From a virus, in IMG/VR virus record IMGVR_UViG_3300030107_004755, positions 1 to 25,905 of that record: a stretch of DNA of 25,905 nt; one strand, 5' to 3'. Shown piece by piece: positions 1 to 4,567 of this stretch. Positions within the stretch are counted from its first letter, which is position 1. Each line of letters starts with the position of its first letter. The notes under the pieces were generated by a model. The model made no database searches. It was not told where the DNA came from and saw only the letters and a program-made list of their open reading frames with translations. The translations under genes were made by a program, and so were the position numbers.

Positions 1-199
1 CTGGGAGCGTCTGTGTGTTTAGCCCCCCGCTAGTCACAGACAATTCACGGGGTTGGTTAGTGGGGATCTTGGACTGCATCCCCTTGACAGCGATTAGCTT
101 TTTAACCAACAATTTTGTTTGTTGGAGGAGCTAGGGGCTTCTGGTTATCCAGTATCGCTTTGCGGTTTCGCCCCCGCCAATCAGACCTTTTCCAGAAAG
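1..199. other. Structured intergenic segment, no convincing gene
   Basis: This stretch lies beyond the 3' end of the small gene at 200-421 and is cut by the window edge. It contains several nested inverted repeats: GTCTGTG (9-15) with CACAGAC (35-41); GTTGGTTA (52-59) with TAACCAAC (103-110), enclosing GGGGAT (62-67) with ATCCCC (78-83); CTGG/CCAG (141-152); and GCGG/CCGC (162-177). A folded RNA on either strand, or a protein-binding region, is possible. It does not match a tRNA, tmRNA or riboswitch that I recognise. A - strand reading frame from ATG at 79 stays open to the left edge (about 26 codons) but has no supporting start signal. Confidence 0.35.
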
Positions 200-421
200 C
201 TAGGAATTCTGTAACTCACTAAGAGAAAACTTGTCATTAAGAGACTTTGCGTGTTTGCGTGTCCACTTAATGTTATCCATGAAGGTGTCGAGCTTGTCAT
301 CTTCGACCTCCTCAAGACGGCTTGAAAGGTGTTGATGGGTGATTCCAAGTGCATAGTTAAGCAATGCAGCTTGTTCCTGTGTTTTTACTTCAATGCGAAG
401 TGATTCAGATGATTTAGACAT
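200..421 (-). CDS. Small phage protein of unknown function (73 aa)
   Basis: The 73-residue product starts MSKSSESLRIEVKTQEQ and is charged and helical in character, with no recognised domain, membrane segment or cysteine motif. The start is supported by a weak copy of the local promoter pattern: TTTACA, 17 bp, TAAATT, then exactly six bases (agcatc) before the ATG. This is the spacing seen in front of the other left-arm genes. No Shine-Dalgarno sequence is present. It is the last gene of the leftward array visible here and lies downstream of a terminator-like hairpin, so it is probably its own transcription unit. Function unknown. Confidence 0.7.
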   Translation of the reverse strand: MSKSSESLRIEVKTQEQAALLNYALGITHQHLSSRLEEVEDDKLDTFMDNIKWTRKHAKSLNDKFSLSELQNS

Positions 422-426
422 GATGC

Positions 427-455
427 TAATTTAATGTATGGTTTGTTATTTGTAA
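427..455 (-). promoter_or_regulatory. Weak sigma70-like promoter for 200-421
   Basis: Read on the - strand, TTTACA (-35) is separated by 17 bp from TAAATT (-10), and six bases later comes the ATG at 421. The hexamers are poorer than in the other left-arm promoters, but the spacing from the -10 box to the ATG is the same. Confidence 0.45.
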
Positions 456-517
456 AGGAAAAAGTTGGGGAACGGGGGTGGTAGCACTCCGTTGGGGCTT
501 TCCTCCCCCCGCTCCCC
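454..517 (-). terminator. Probable intrinsic terminator after the 532-822 gene
   Basis: On the - strand a long GC-rich stem pairs the arm at 506-517 with the arm at 467-478 (11 of 12 pairs, GGGG..CGGGGG against CCCCCG..CCCC). It is followed by AACTTTTTCCTTT. It lies just beyond the stop codon at 532 and before the promoter of 200-421. The loop is long (about 27 nt) and may hold a second hairpin, which lowers confidence. Confidence 0.45.
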
Positions 518-531
518 TGTTGTGGGGTAAC

Positions 532-822
532 CTACACGATCACCTCAATCCCGTCAAGGATAAGATTTCTGTATTTCTCAGTCCCTCCGTCATCAACGTC
601 TTGGACTTTTGCGGTTACATACCTGCTACCGCTTGCCTCGGACTTGCACACATCCTCGATTGACTTGATCTTGAAGGTGCGAACCTTGGGATCAGCAACG
701 GAGGACTTGTTGTGGAAGTTCTCATACCGAACAGTTTTACCTGTAAGGGTAGATGCGAGGTGGACGGGATTTTGAGGGAAGAGCCGAAGCTCTCTGTCTT
801 GTGTTGGGCGTTGTATTTGCAT
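532..822 (-). CDS. Small phage protein of unknown function (96 aa; possible 122-aa long form from 900)
   Basis: The frame is open from ATG 900 to the stop at 532. I place the main start at ATG 822 (MQIQRPTQDREL) because a local-consensus promoter (TTGCAA, 16 bp, TATAGT) ends seven bases before it, as for the neighbouring genes. A second promoter with a perfect TATAAT (938-965) lies upstream and would make a transcript with a leader of about 30 nt. That transcript could give a longer form with a basic N-terminal extension (MLNFLRKKKKTINSLAIPVN). The C-terminal half (FKIKSIEDV, RYVTAKVQDVDDGG) looks like a small beta-rich domain, but I do not recognise a family. Which form is made is an inference. 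Confidence 0.7.
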   Translation of the reverse strand: MQIQRPTQDRELRLFPQNPVHLASTLTGKTVRYENFHNKSSVADPKVRTFKIKSIEDVCKSEASGSRYVTAKVQDVDDGGTEKYRNLILDGIEVIV

Positions 823-829
823 AGGCTTA

Positions 830-857
830 ACTATAATCGAATTCACAGGGATTGCAA
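830..857 (-). promoter_or_regulatory. Sigma70-type promoter, near-leaderless, for 532-822
   Basis: The - strand shows TTGCAA, 16 bp, TATAGT, then seven bases to the ATG at 822. It lies inside the longer reading frame that begins at 900. Confidence 0.65.
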
Positions 858-937
858 GTGAATTTATTGTCTTTTTTTTCTTTCTAAGGAAGTTGAGCAT
901 GGTTGGTGTGTAGGTTGGTTATCTTGTTACGAGCCAC

Positions 938-965
938 ATTATACAGCATTTTGACAAATATGCAA
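938..965 (-). promoter_or_regulatory. Sigma70-type promoter upstream of ATG 900
   Basis: The - strand shows TTGCAT (960-965), 16 bp, and a perfect TATAAT (938-943). Unlike the other left-arm promoters it is 37 bp from the next ATG (900), so the predicted mRNA has a leader of about 30 nt with no Shine-Dalgarno sequence. Confidence 0.6.
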
Positions 966-1006
966 GCACTTTCTGCATTAAAATTCATTTTTTTTCACTT
1001 CAGTCA

Positions 1007-1081
1007 TAACTCGTTGAGCATCAACGAGTTACGGGGGCGCGGCCCCCGCGCTTGCGTAAGTCCTTGAGACTTAGCAAGTTA
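1007..1081. repeat. 75-bp composite palindromic element 1
   Basis: Unit A (1007-1031) is a perfect inverted repeat, TAACTCGTTGA and TCAACGAGTTA around a 3-nt loop. A 25-bp GC-rich spacer (1032-1056) follows and contains its own palindrome (GGGGGC/GCCCCC). Unit B (1057-1081) is a degenerate copy. The two units start exactly 50 bp apart. The element lies immediately 3' of the - strand gene that ends at 1088. Confidence 0.85.
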
Positions 1082-1087
1082 TGCGGG

Positions 1088-1303
1088 TTACCCGAAAACC
1101 GAGTCCTGACAAGTCTGGCACATGCCAGAGATGTGGAACTCCTTCAGGCTCAACTCGTCCTTGAACGAGTCGAGGGTGACGGCAGACCCGCAGCAAGGGC
1201 AGGTCTTGGAGGTGATCGCCTCGCGACGATCCACGCCAGTGATGGCGCTGATGGCAGACTCCAACTCGGGAGCCTTGACGGTGGGTGTAGGTTTCCATTC
1301 CAT
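1088..1303 (-). CDS. Small zinc-ribbon phage protein (71 aa)
   Basis: The 71-residue product begins MEWKPTPTVKAPELESAI. Its C-terminal half carries two cysteine pairs, CPCC near residue 35 and CQTC near residue 63, ending in QDSVFG. This layout suggests a four-cysteine zinc ribbon. Short proteins ending in a C-x-x-C-Q-D-x-x-F-G type tail are common among phage hypotheticals, as far as I recall. The start codon lies five bases after the stop of the upstream gene (1309-1461), so the two are almost certainly co-transcribed from the promoter at 1468-1495. The stop is six bases from composite element 1. DNA or protein binding is plausible, but the function is unknown. Confidence 0.8.
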   Translation of the reverse strand: MEWKPTPTVKAPELESAISAITGVDRREAITSKTCPCCGSAVTLDSFKDELSLKEFHISGMCQTCQDSVFG

Positions 1304-1308
1304 AATTT

Positions 1309-1461
1309 TTAGTCAGTAGGGAGTTGATCTTCGTCGGTGGAGAAACGCGGATCGCGGTCGCCCAGTTCCGCGTGGACTTCCGCGAGGAGTTCTTGAATTT
1401 CGCGAGGGTCGTGGTCGAACATCTCGCGTGGGTCTTGCTTTGCTAGCTCGTCGATTGTCAT
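1309..1461 (-). CDS. Small acidic protein, leaderless gene (50 aa)
   Basis: The frame gives a 50-residue, strongly acidic, mostly helical product beginning MTIDELAKQDPREMFDHD and containing two DPRE repeats. The start is set by the promoter TTGCGT, 16 bp, TATAGT, with exactly six bases (tccact) before the ATG. The next gene (1088-1303) begins five bases after its stop. No domain is recognised. Its low pI and small size would fit an early inhibitor or DNA-mimic-like protein, but that is speculation. Confidence 0.75.
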   Translation of the reverse strand: MTIDELAKQDPREMFDHDPREIQELLAEVHAELGDRDPRFSTDEDQLPTD

Positions 1462-1467
1462 AGTGGA

Positions 1468-1495
1468 ACTATACCACAGGTTGGAGGAAACGCAA
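1468..1495 (-). promoter_or_regulatory. Sigma70-type leaderless promoter for 1309-1461 and 1088-1303
   Basis: The - strand shows TTGCGT (1490-1495), 16 bp, TATAGT (1468-1473), six bases, ATG at 1461. An A-rich tract just upstream of the -35 box resembles an UP element. Confidence 0.8.
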
Positions 1496-1526
1496 GGTCT
1501 TTTTTGTATTTTTTTACGATTGTTCG

Positions 1527-1601
1527 TAAGTCGTTGAGTATCAACGAGTTACGGGCGCGGGGCGGGCGCTCCCGCGTAAGTCGTTAAGTATCAATCACTT
1601 A
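1527..1601. repeat. 75-bp composite palindromic element 2
   Basis: Unit A is at 1527-1551, the GC-rich spacer at 1552-1576 and unit B at 1577-1601, again exactly 25+25+25 bp. Unit B overlaps the stop codon of the - strand gene 1595-1759. Confidence 0.85.
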
Positions 1602-1759
1602 GAGTCTCTTTTTCTGCGAGCCAGTTCTTTGCACCAGTCTAATTTCTCAATCAATTCTTTGCGGATATAAGTCCACCTGAGTTTATCTGGCTGTAGGTAT
1701 CTGATGTCACTTTCTAGATCAGCTAGTGCTTTTTGTAGTTCTGTTATCGGTTCATGCAT
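1595..1759 (-). CDS. Small basic helical protein (54 aa)
   Basis: The frame from ATG 1759 gives 54 residues: MHEPITELQKALADLESD at the N-terminus and a lysine/arginine-rich C-terminus (LARRKRDSK). It looks fully alpha-helical and may form a coiled coil. It has no promoter of its own with the local spacing. Its start lies inside the last codons of the 27-codon hydrophobic peptide gene (1744-1827) in another frame, so translation would depend on termination-reinitiation. It is the last gene of an operon that begins at 2329, and its stop codon lies inside composite element 2. Function unknown. Confidence 0.6.
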   Translation of the reverse strand: MHEPITELQKALADLESDIRYLQPDKLRWTYIRKELIEKLDWCKELARRKRDSK

Positions 1760-1827
1760 AAAAGTATTATCATTAAGATTATAGGGAAAAGAAAAGAAAA
1801 GATTGGTGCGATTATTATTTCAATCAT
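1744..1827 (-). CDS. 27-aa hydrophobic membrane peptide, translationally coupled
   Basis: The frame starts at ATG 1827, which overlaps the TGA stop of 1824-2135 (ATGA arrangement), and ends in TAA at 1744. The product begins MIEIIIAPIFSFLFPIILMI, followed by ILLCMNR. It is essentially one transmembrane segment with a short polar tail. It is too short for normal gene finders. Support is the exact stop/start overlap, the hydrophobicity and a second similar case at 3272-3343. Candidate roles are a holin/antiholin-like, superinfection-exclusion or membrane-stress peptide; none can be chosen from sequence. Confidence 0.55.
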   Translation of the reverse strand: MIEIIIAPIFSFLFPIILMIILLCMNR

Positions 1828-2135
1828 GATTGCCACTTGTTTTTGATTTTGATAGAACTATAGAGCTTGCCCATCTGAAAACCTTTGATTGCCGCAAAAG
1901 CAAGACAGGCAGATTTCACATCAAGATCGCGAGCAACACACTCCCAGAGATTAGCGTGATTACCATTCTTCTCTCTCATCTCATCCTCATTGATCCAAAT
2001 GAAAAGTTTACGATCATCTCCCCAACTTTCAAAGTTACCGATGTAGCCGAAGGTCAATCCATCAACATCTTTACAGCGATCACAGATCCTGCGCTCCAAA
2101 GTAACTTCTTCTCTTTGCTTATGGTTTGTTCTCAT
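1824..2135 (-). CDS. Unknown phage protein with a CxxC motif (103 aa)
   Basis: The product is 103 residues, starting MRTNHKQREEVTLERRICDR. A single CDRC pair (residues about 18-21) and many aromatic residues (ESWGDDRKLFIWINEDEM) point to a compact globular protein. I recognise no family. The start is two bases after the stop of 2138-2329, with AAGAAG just before it as a possible weak ribosome site. It is the second gene of the operon driven from 2336-2363. Its stop overlaps the start of the hydrophobic peptide at 1827. Confidence 0.75.
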   Translation of the reverse strand: MRTNHKQREEVTLERRICDRCKDVDGLTFGYIGNFESWGDDRKLFIWINEDEMREKNGNHANLWECVARDLDVKSACLAFAAIKGFQMGKLYSSIKIKNKWQS

Positions 2136-2137
2136 GT

Positions 2138-2329
2138 TTACTTCTTTGTTAGAGGTTTAACAGCGACATCAGAGATGTCATTACCGACAAAGCGGATATT
2201 AAATTCAAGAGCCTCCTCGGAGAGAAGATCCTTAGCAACAATCTCTCCGTCTTTGACAGAGAGTGAGAAGCCACCATCAACAGCGGCACATTCAAGATTA
2301 GAGAGGATTTGGTCAATTCGATTTATCAT
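2138..2329 (-). CDS. Unknown small protein, leaderless gene (63 aa)
   Basis: The true start is ATG 2329 (MINRIDQILSNLE). A longer frame begins at 2347, but the extra codons are the -10 region of the promoter read as protein. The promoter is TTGCAA, 16 bp, TATACT, six bases, ATG. The product has a helical N-terminus and a beta-rich middle (GGFSLSVKDGEIVAKDLL) and no recognised domain. It is the first gene of a four-gene leftward operon reaching 1595. Confidence 0.75.
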   Translation of the reverse strand: MINRIDQILSNLECAAVDGGFSLSVKDGEIVAKDLLSEEALEFNIRFVGNDISDVAVKPLTKK

Positions 2330-2335
2330 AAGGGT

Positions 2336-2363
2336 AGTATACCACAAATTTAGAAACTTGCAA
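2336..2363 (-). promoter_or_regulatory. Sigma70-type leaderless promoter for the 1595-2329 operon
   Basis: The - strand shows TTGCAA (2358-2363), 16 bp, TATACT (2336-2341), six bases, ATG at 2329. Confidence 0.8.
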
Positions 2364-2442
2364 GCACTTTTTATTCTTTTTTATTCAGGTTGTAGGTCAT
2401 AGGTTAAATAGACAAATAGCAAATAGAACCCATGATTCTTCA

Positions 2443-2467
2443 TAACTCACTAAGTATCAACGACTTA
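2443..2467. repeat. Solitary 25-bp palindromic unit
   Basis: This is an additional copy of the 25-bp unit (TAACTCACTAAG then TATCAACGACTTA). It stands 37 bp, start to start, from the first unit of composite element 3, and an AT-rich 12-bp gap separates them instead of the 25-bp GC spacer. Confidence 0.8.
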
Positions 2468-2479
2468 TAGCTATCTTTG

Positions 2480-2554
2480 TAACTCCTTGGTTATCAACGA
2501 GTTACGCGGATTACCCCGCCCCGCCCGCGTAACTCTCTAAGCCTCAACGACTTA
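2480..2554. repeat. 75-bp composite palindromic element 3
   Basis: Unit A is at 2480-2504, the GC-rich spacer at 2505-2529 and unit B at 2530-2554. Unit B overlaps the stop codon of the - strand gene 2552-2785. The 25+25+25 layout is exact. Confidence 0.85.
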
Positions 2555-2785
2555 CGCGAACTCGACATCCTCCATCAAGAACGCTCGCACAGCGTCCTCG
2601 TTGATCGCGTCACTGAGGTCATCAGCGTCATCGGCGCGGCGATCCTGACCGCCCGACCGCCACGCGCCCACCTGCGTAGGCTCGTCGTAGTCGTGACAGG
2701 CGCGAGCGGGAGGCAACGCCTCCAGCAACTCCTCCATGCTAAGGGTTCCGTAGTATCCGTGATTGTAGGCTTCTCTGTCAGTCAT
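2552..2785 (-). CDS. Acidic unknown protein, leaderless gene (77 aa)
   Basis: The 77-residue product begins MTDREAYNHGYYGTLSMEEL and has an aspartate-rich middle (RRADDADDLSDAINEDAV). Its coding DNA is visibly richer in GC than the neighbours at 1595-2329, which may point to separate acquisition. The start is fixed by TTGCGG, 16 bp, TATAGT, six bases, ATG. It stands alone between composite elements 3 and 4. No known domain is recognised. Confidence 0.75.
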   Translation of the reverse strand: MTDREAYNHGYYGTLSMEELLEALPPARACHDYDEPTQVGAWRSGGQDRRADDADDLSDAINEDAVRAFLMEDVEFA

Positions 2786-2791
2786 AGGTAT

Positions 2792-2819
2792 ACTATAGCA
2801 CAGGCTCGCAGAACCGCAA
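2792..2819 (-). promoter_or_regulatory. Sigma70-type leaderless promoter for 2552-2785
   Basis: The - strand shows TTGCGG (2814-2819), 16 bp, TATAGT (2792-2797), six bases, ATG at 2785. An A-rich tract lies upstream. Confidence 0.8.
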
Positions 2820-2850
2820 GCGTTTTTTTGTGTTTTTATTCGATTCTTTG

Positions 2851-2925
2851 TAACTCACTAAGCGTCAACGAGTTACGCGGCGCGGGCGGCGCGGCCCGCG
2901 TAACTCCCTGAGTATCAACGAGTTA
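2851..2925. repeat. 75-bp composite palindromic element 4
   Basis: Unit A is at 2851-2875, the GC-rich spacer at 2876-2900 (CGCGGCGCGGGC... ending CCCGCG) and unit B at 2901-2925. The element is 26 bp beyond the 3' end of the - strand gene 2952-3269. Confidence 0.85.
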
Positions 2926-2951
2926 CGCTGTCAAGCGTTTTTTTCTTTTTT

Positions 2952-3269
2952 TTACGCCACGGTGAGGTCATCACTCTTGACCATCAAGTCCTCCTTGATG
3001 AGCCTGTGACGGCAGACGGGATGAATGTCTGGGCGGCTGTCCCTACGCAAGCGCAAGACGGTGGCGAGTATCTCCTCGCACACTCTGCGGAAGTCGCGGA
3101 TATCGCGCCGCTCCTCAACTGCGTCCTTGCACATGGTGATGATGACGGCGGCGGTGTAGGTGTCAACCTTGTCCTCAAGAGAACACCCTGCGCCCCTTTC
3201 TTTGGTGCGGCAAGCCTTGAGGGTTTCAACGATCACGGAGTAGATGAATGCTGGTTTTTTGACGGTCAT
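2952..3269 (-). CDS. Unknown basic helical protein (105 aa)
   Basis: The product is 105 residues (MTVKKPAFIYSVIVETLKAC...), with mixed charge, arginine-rich towards the C-terminus (LRLRRDSRPDIHPVCRHRL), and three or four cysteines without a clear metal-site spacing. Its ATG lies two bases after the stop of the 23-codon hydrophobic peptide (3272-3343). It has no promoter at leaderless spacing, so it is probably translated by coupling as the third gene of the unit starting at 3534. Composite element 4 follows its stop. The GC-rich codon use contrasts with the AT-rich genes elsewhere. Function unknown. Confidence 0.7.
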   Translation of the reverse strand: MTVKKPAFIYSVIVETLKACRTKERGAGCSLEDKVDTYTAAVIITMCKDAVEERRDIRDFRRVCEEILATVLRLRRDSRPDIHPVCRHRLIKEDLMVKSDDLTVA

Positions 3270-3271
3270 GA

Positions 3272-3343
3272 TTAAAGGTAGTTTTGAATTTGTGTTAGTA
3301 TGTAGATTAGGAAGCCGACTATTGCGATTATTGGATTATCCAT
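3272..3343 (-). CDS. 23-aa hydrophobic membrane peptide, translationally coupled
   Basis: The ATG at 3343 shares its first base with the TAA stop of 3343-3534 (TAATG), and the frame ends in TAA at 3272. The product begins MDNPIIAIVGFLIYILTQIQ and then NYL: a single predicted membrane span with a short polar N-terminus. The downstream gene (2952-3269) starts two bases after it, so it fills the gap between two genes exactly. It resembles the peptide at 1744-1827 in size, hydrophobicity and coupling, although the sequences are not clearly related. Function unknown. Confidence 0.55.
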   Translation of the reverse strand: MDNPIIAIVGFLIYILTQIQNYL

Positions 3344-3534
3344 TATGGGCGCATCTTGATTTCTGCAACTGCTTCATCAAGTCTGCGCTCGATCTTCTTG
3401 AAACCCTCCTTTTGGAAAGCGTCTTTTGCCCATTCAGCATTTGCAGCAGCAGTGCCAGAGATGCCTTGCACCTTCATGCGGAGCTTGAAGATTTGATCCT
3501 TGAGGTGTTCGATTTGTCTTTCTTGGTCTGTCAT
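3343..3534 (-). CDS. Small helical protein, paralogue of 4854-5060 (63 aa)
   Basis: The 63-residue product begins MTDQERQIEHLKDQIFKLRM and looks like a coiled coil. It aligns along its length with the product of 4854-5060: both start MTD-x-E, share a G-[IV]-S-G turn in the middle, then a W, and end with K-[KV]-[IV]-E-x-RLDEA. The two genes therefore look like a duplication. The promoter is TTGCAC, 17 bp, TATAGT, six bases, ATG. It is the first gene of a three-gene unit with the 23-codon peptide and 2952-3269. An oligomerising or accessory role is likely, but the function is unknown. Confidence 0.75.
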   Translation of the reverse strand: MTDQERQIEHLKDQIFKLRMKVQGISGTAAANAEWAKDAFQKEGFKKIERRLDEAVAEIKMRP

Positions 3535-3540
3535 GATGTA

Positions 3541-3569
3541 ACTATACTCTATGATTTGAATTAGTGCAA
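3541..3569 (-). promoter_or_regulatory. Sigma70-type leaderless promoter for 3343-3534 and followers
   Basis: The - strand shows TTGCAC (3564-3569), 17 bp, TATAGT (3541-3546), six bases, ATG at 3534. Confidence 0.8.
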
Positions 3570-3597
3570 GTGAAAAGATGATTTTTTTTTCAGTTTT

Positions 3598-3852
3598 TTA
3601 TCGGCCTATGCCGAAGCTGACGCGACCGTGCGCGATGTCAAGTTGGTCGCCGTGCGCCTCCCATGCCGCCTCACGGCTAGGGAATTCGACAATGCGACCA
3701 GTTCCCTCCGCGATTTTAGCGTAAGGGTTACGGATGAGACGCTCGCACTTTTCGCGCTTCCAGTTACCGCCGAAGCAGACCTCGCCAGAGATGCCACGGT
3801 GAGTTTTCTTTTTACCGAAGAGAACGAAGAAGGGTGTTTGCTTATCTTTCAT
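3598..3852 (-). CDS. Unknown small protein, leaderless gene (84 aa)
   Basis: The start is ATG 3852 (MKDKQTPFFVLFGKKKTHRG). A longer frame back to 3909 only reads through the promoter. The 84-residue product is basic with aromatic residues and a FPSREAAWEAHGDQLD segment. That segment looks like a short alpha/beta domain that might bind nucleic acid or nucleotide, but I recognise no family. The promoter is TTGCGT, 16 bp, TATACT, six bases, ATG. It is a single-gene unit, and the next promoter starts about 30 bp beyond its stop. Confidence 0.75.
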   Translation of the reverse strand: MKDKQTPFFVLFGKKKTHRGISGEVCFGGNWKREKCERLIRNPYAKIAEGTGRIVEFPSREAAWEAHGDQLDIAHGRVSFGIGR

Positions 3853-3858
3853 ACTGGT

Positions 3859-3886
3859 AGTATACCACACCCCCAGAGAAACGCAA
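3859..3886 (-). promoter_or_regulatory. Sigma70-type leaderless promoter for 3598-3852
   Basis: The - strand shows TTGCGT (3881-3886), 16 bp, TATACT (3859-3864), six bases, ATG at 3852. A long A tract lies upstream of the -35 box. Confidence 0.8.
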
Positions 3887-3958
3887 GTTTTATTTTCGTT
3901 TTTTTTCACTTTTTTTTCTCAACTTTTCGCTTGACATGACTTTTAGTAACAACTTGCG

Positions 3959-4033
3959 TAAGTCACTGAGTATCAACGACTTACGCGGCGCGGGGGGCCG
4001 CGCCCGCGTAACTCCCTAAGTATCAAGGAGTTA
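3959..4033. repeat. 75-bp composite palindromic element 5
   Basis: Unit A is at 3959-3983, the GC-rich spacer at 3984-4008 and unit B at 4009-4033, exactly 25+25+25 bp. It lies 35 bp beyond the 3' end of the small basic gene at 4069-4188. Confidence 0.85.
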
Positions 4034-4068
4034 CGGGGCTTTTTACTGGCACTTGACTGACTGACTTG

Positions 4069-4188
4069 TCAAGAATTTTCTTGCAGTTTTTTTCTGCGCT
4101 TCTCGGCAACCTTCTGCATCCGAATGATTTTATTCTTGCGGTTGCGCTTCAGTTGCTTGCGGTGTTTGGTAGCGGCTCTCTTGTCCAT
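4069..4188 (-). CDS. 39-aa highly basic peptide
   Basis: The frame from ATG 4188 gives 39 residues, MDKRAATKHRKQLKRNRKNK followed by a further helical basic stretch (IIRMQKVAEKRRKKLQ) and ENS. Nearly half the residues are lysine or arginine. It lies 18 bp downstream of the membrane protein gene 4207-4527, on the same strand, and is followed by composite element 5. Nucleic-acid binding is the natural guess from composition. A ribosome-like or host-takeover peptide is possible, but nothing here decides it. Confidence 0.55.
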   Translation of the reverse strand: MDKRAATKHRKQLKRNRKNKIIRMQKVAEKRRKKLQENS

Positions 4189-4206
4189 GATTTTTTTTTG
4201 TGTGTG

Positions 4207-4527
4207 TTAGAGTTTGATGTCTACGAGTTGTTTGCCTGTGATAGTGTTAGGTGTGCGCTTGCGCTTCTTTGGTGCGTTGAGCCAGTCAACGAACGTGAGC
4301 AAAGGAGCGAAGAACATAGCAGGTAAGAAAGTGACAGCGGCAAAGTGTAAGAAGTTATAGGCATGATACCATACCTCGCCGTCAGGGTTGGTGACATAGT
4401 AGCCACCCATATTATCGAGTGCTAAGTCTAAGCCTACGAAGTAAGCCATCAGGCCGAAGATCCCAAGGATTGCGAGAGTTGTAATGCCTACAACAGTGAC
4501 GAAGTGATTGATGAAGATTTGTTTCAT
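4207..4527 (-). CDS. Small membrane protein with two or three spans (106 aa)
   Basis: Hydrophobic segments lie at residues about 8-32 (VTVVGITTLAILGIFGLMAY) and about 58-84 (FLHFAAVTFLPAMFFAPLLT). Between them is a polar stretch with tyrosines (GGYYVTNPDGEVWYHAYN), and a basic tail follows (NAPKKRKRTPNTITGKQL). This suggests two membrane spans with the basic tail in the cytoplasm. It lies 40 bp after the stop of 4568-4801 and lacks a promoter with the local spacing, so it is probably co-transcribed from 4808-4835. A TATAAT three bases before its ATG has no -35 partner. A holin role is possible but not supported by any neighbouring lysis gene. Confidence 0.7.
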   Translation of the reverse strand: MKQIFINHFVTVVGITTLAILGIFGLMAYFVGLDLALDNMGGYYVTNPDGEVWYHAYNFLHFAAVTFLPAMFFAPLLTFVDWLNAPKKRKRTPNTITGKQLVDIKL

Positions 4528-4567
4528 TGGATTATAGTAGTTTATTTTTTTTTGTTTTGTTAGATTA

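Noticed and set aside
1830-2402. A long + strand frame (190 codons) opposite the genes at 1824-2329
   Set aside because: It is antisense to three coupled genes that have a consensus promoter and tight junctions. The frame has no start signal and a low-complexity product.
3628-3939. + strand frame opposite 3598-3852
   Set aside because: The - strand gene has a consensus leaderless promoter. The + frame ends in a run of phenylalanines from the T tracts upstream of that promoter.
1007-4033. The 25-bp repeat / 25-bp spacer layout as a mini CRISPR array
   Set aside because: Each site has only two repeats, the spacers are GC-rich palindromes similar to one another instead of unique sequences, the sites are dispersed at gene ends, and there are no cas genes.
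4531-4536. TATAAT three bases before the 4207-4527 start as a leaderless promoter
   Set aside because: The distance to the ATG is too short compared with the constant six bases, and there is no -35 partner 16-17 bp upstream; co-transcription from 4808-4835 is simpler.
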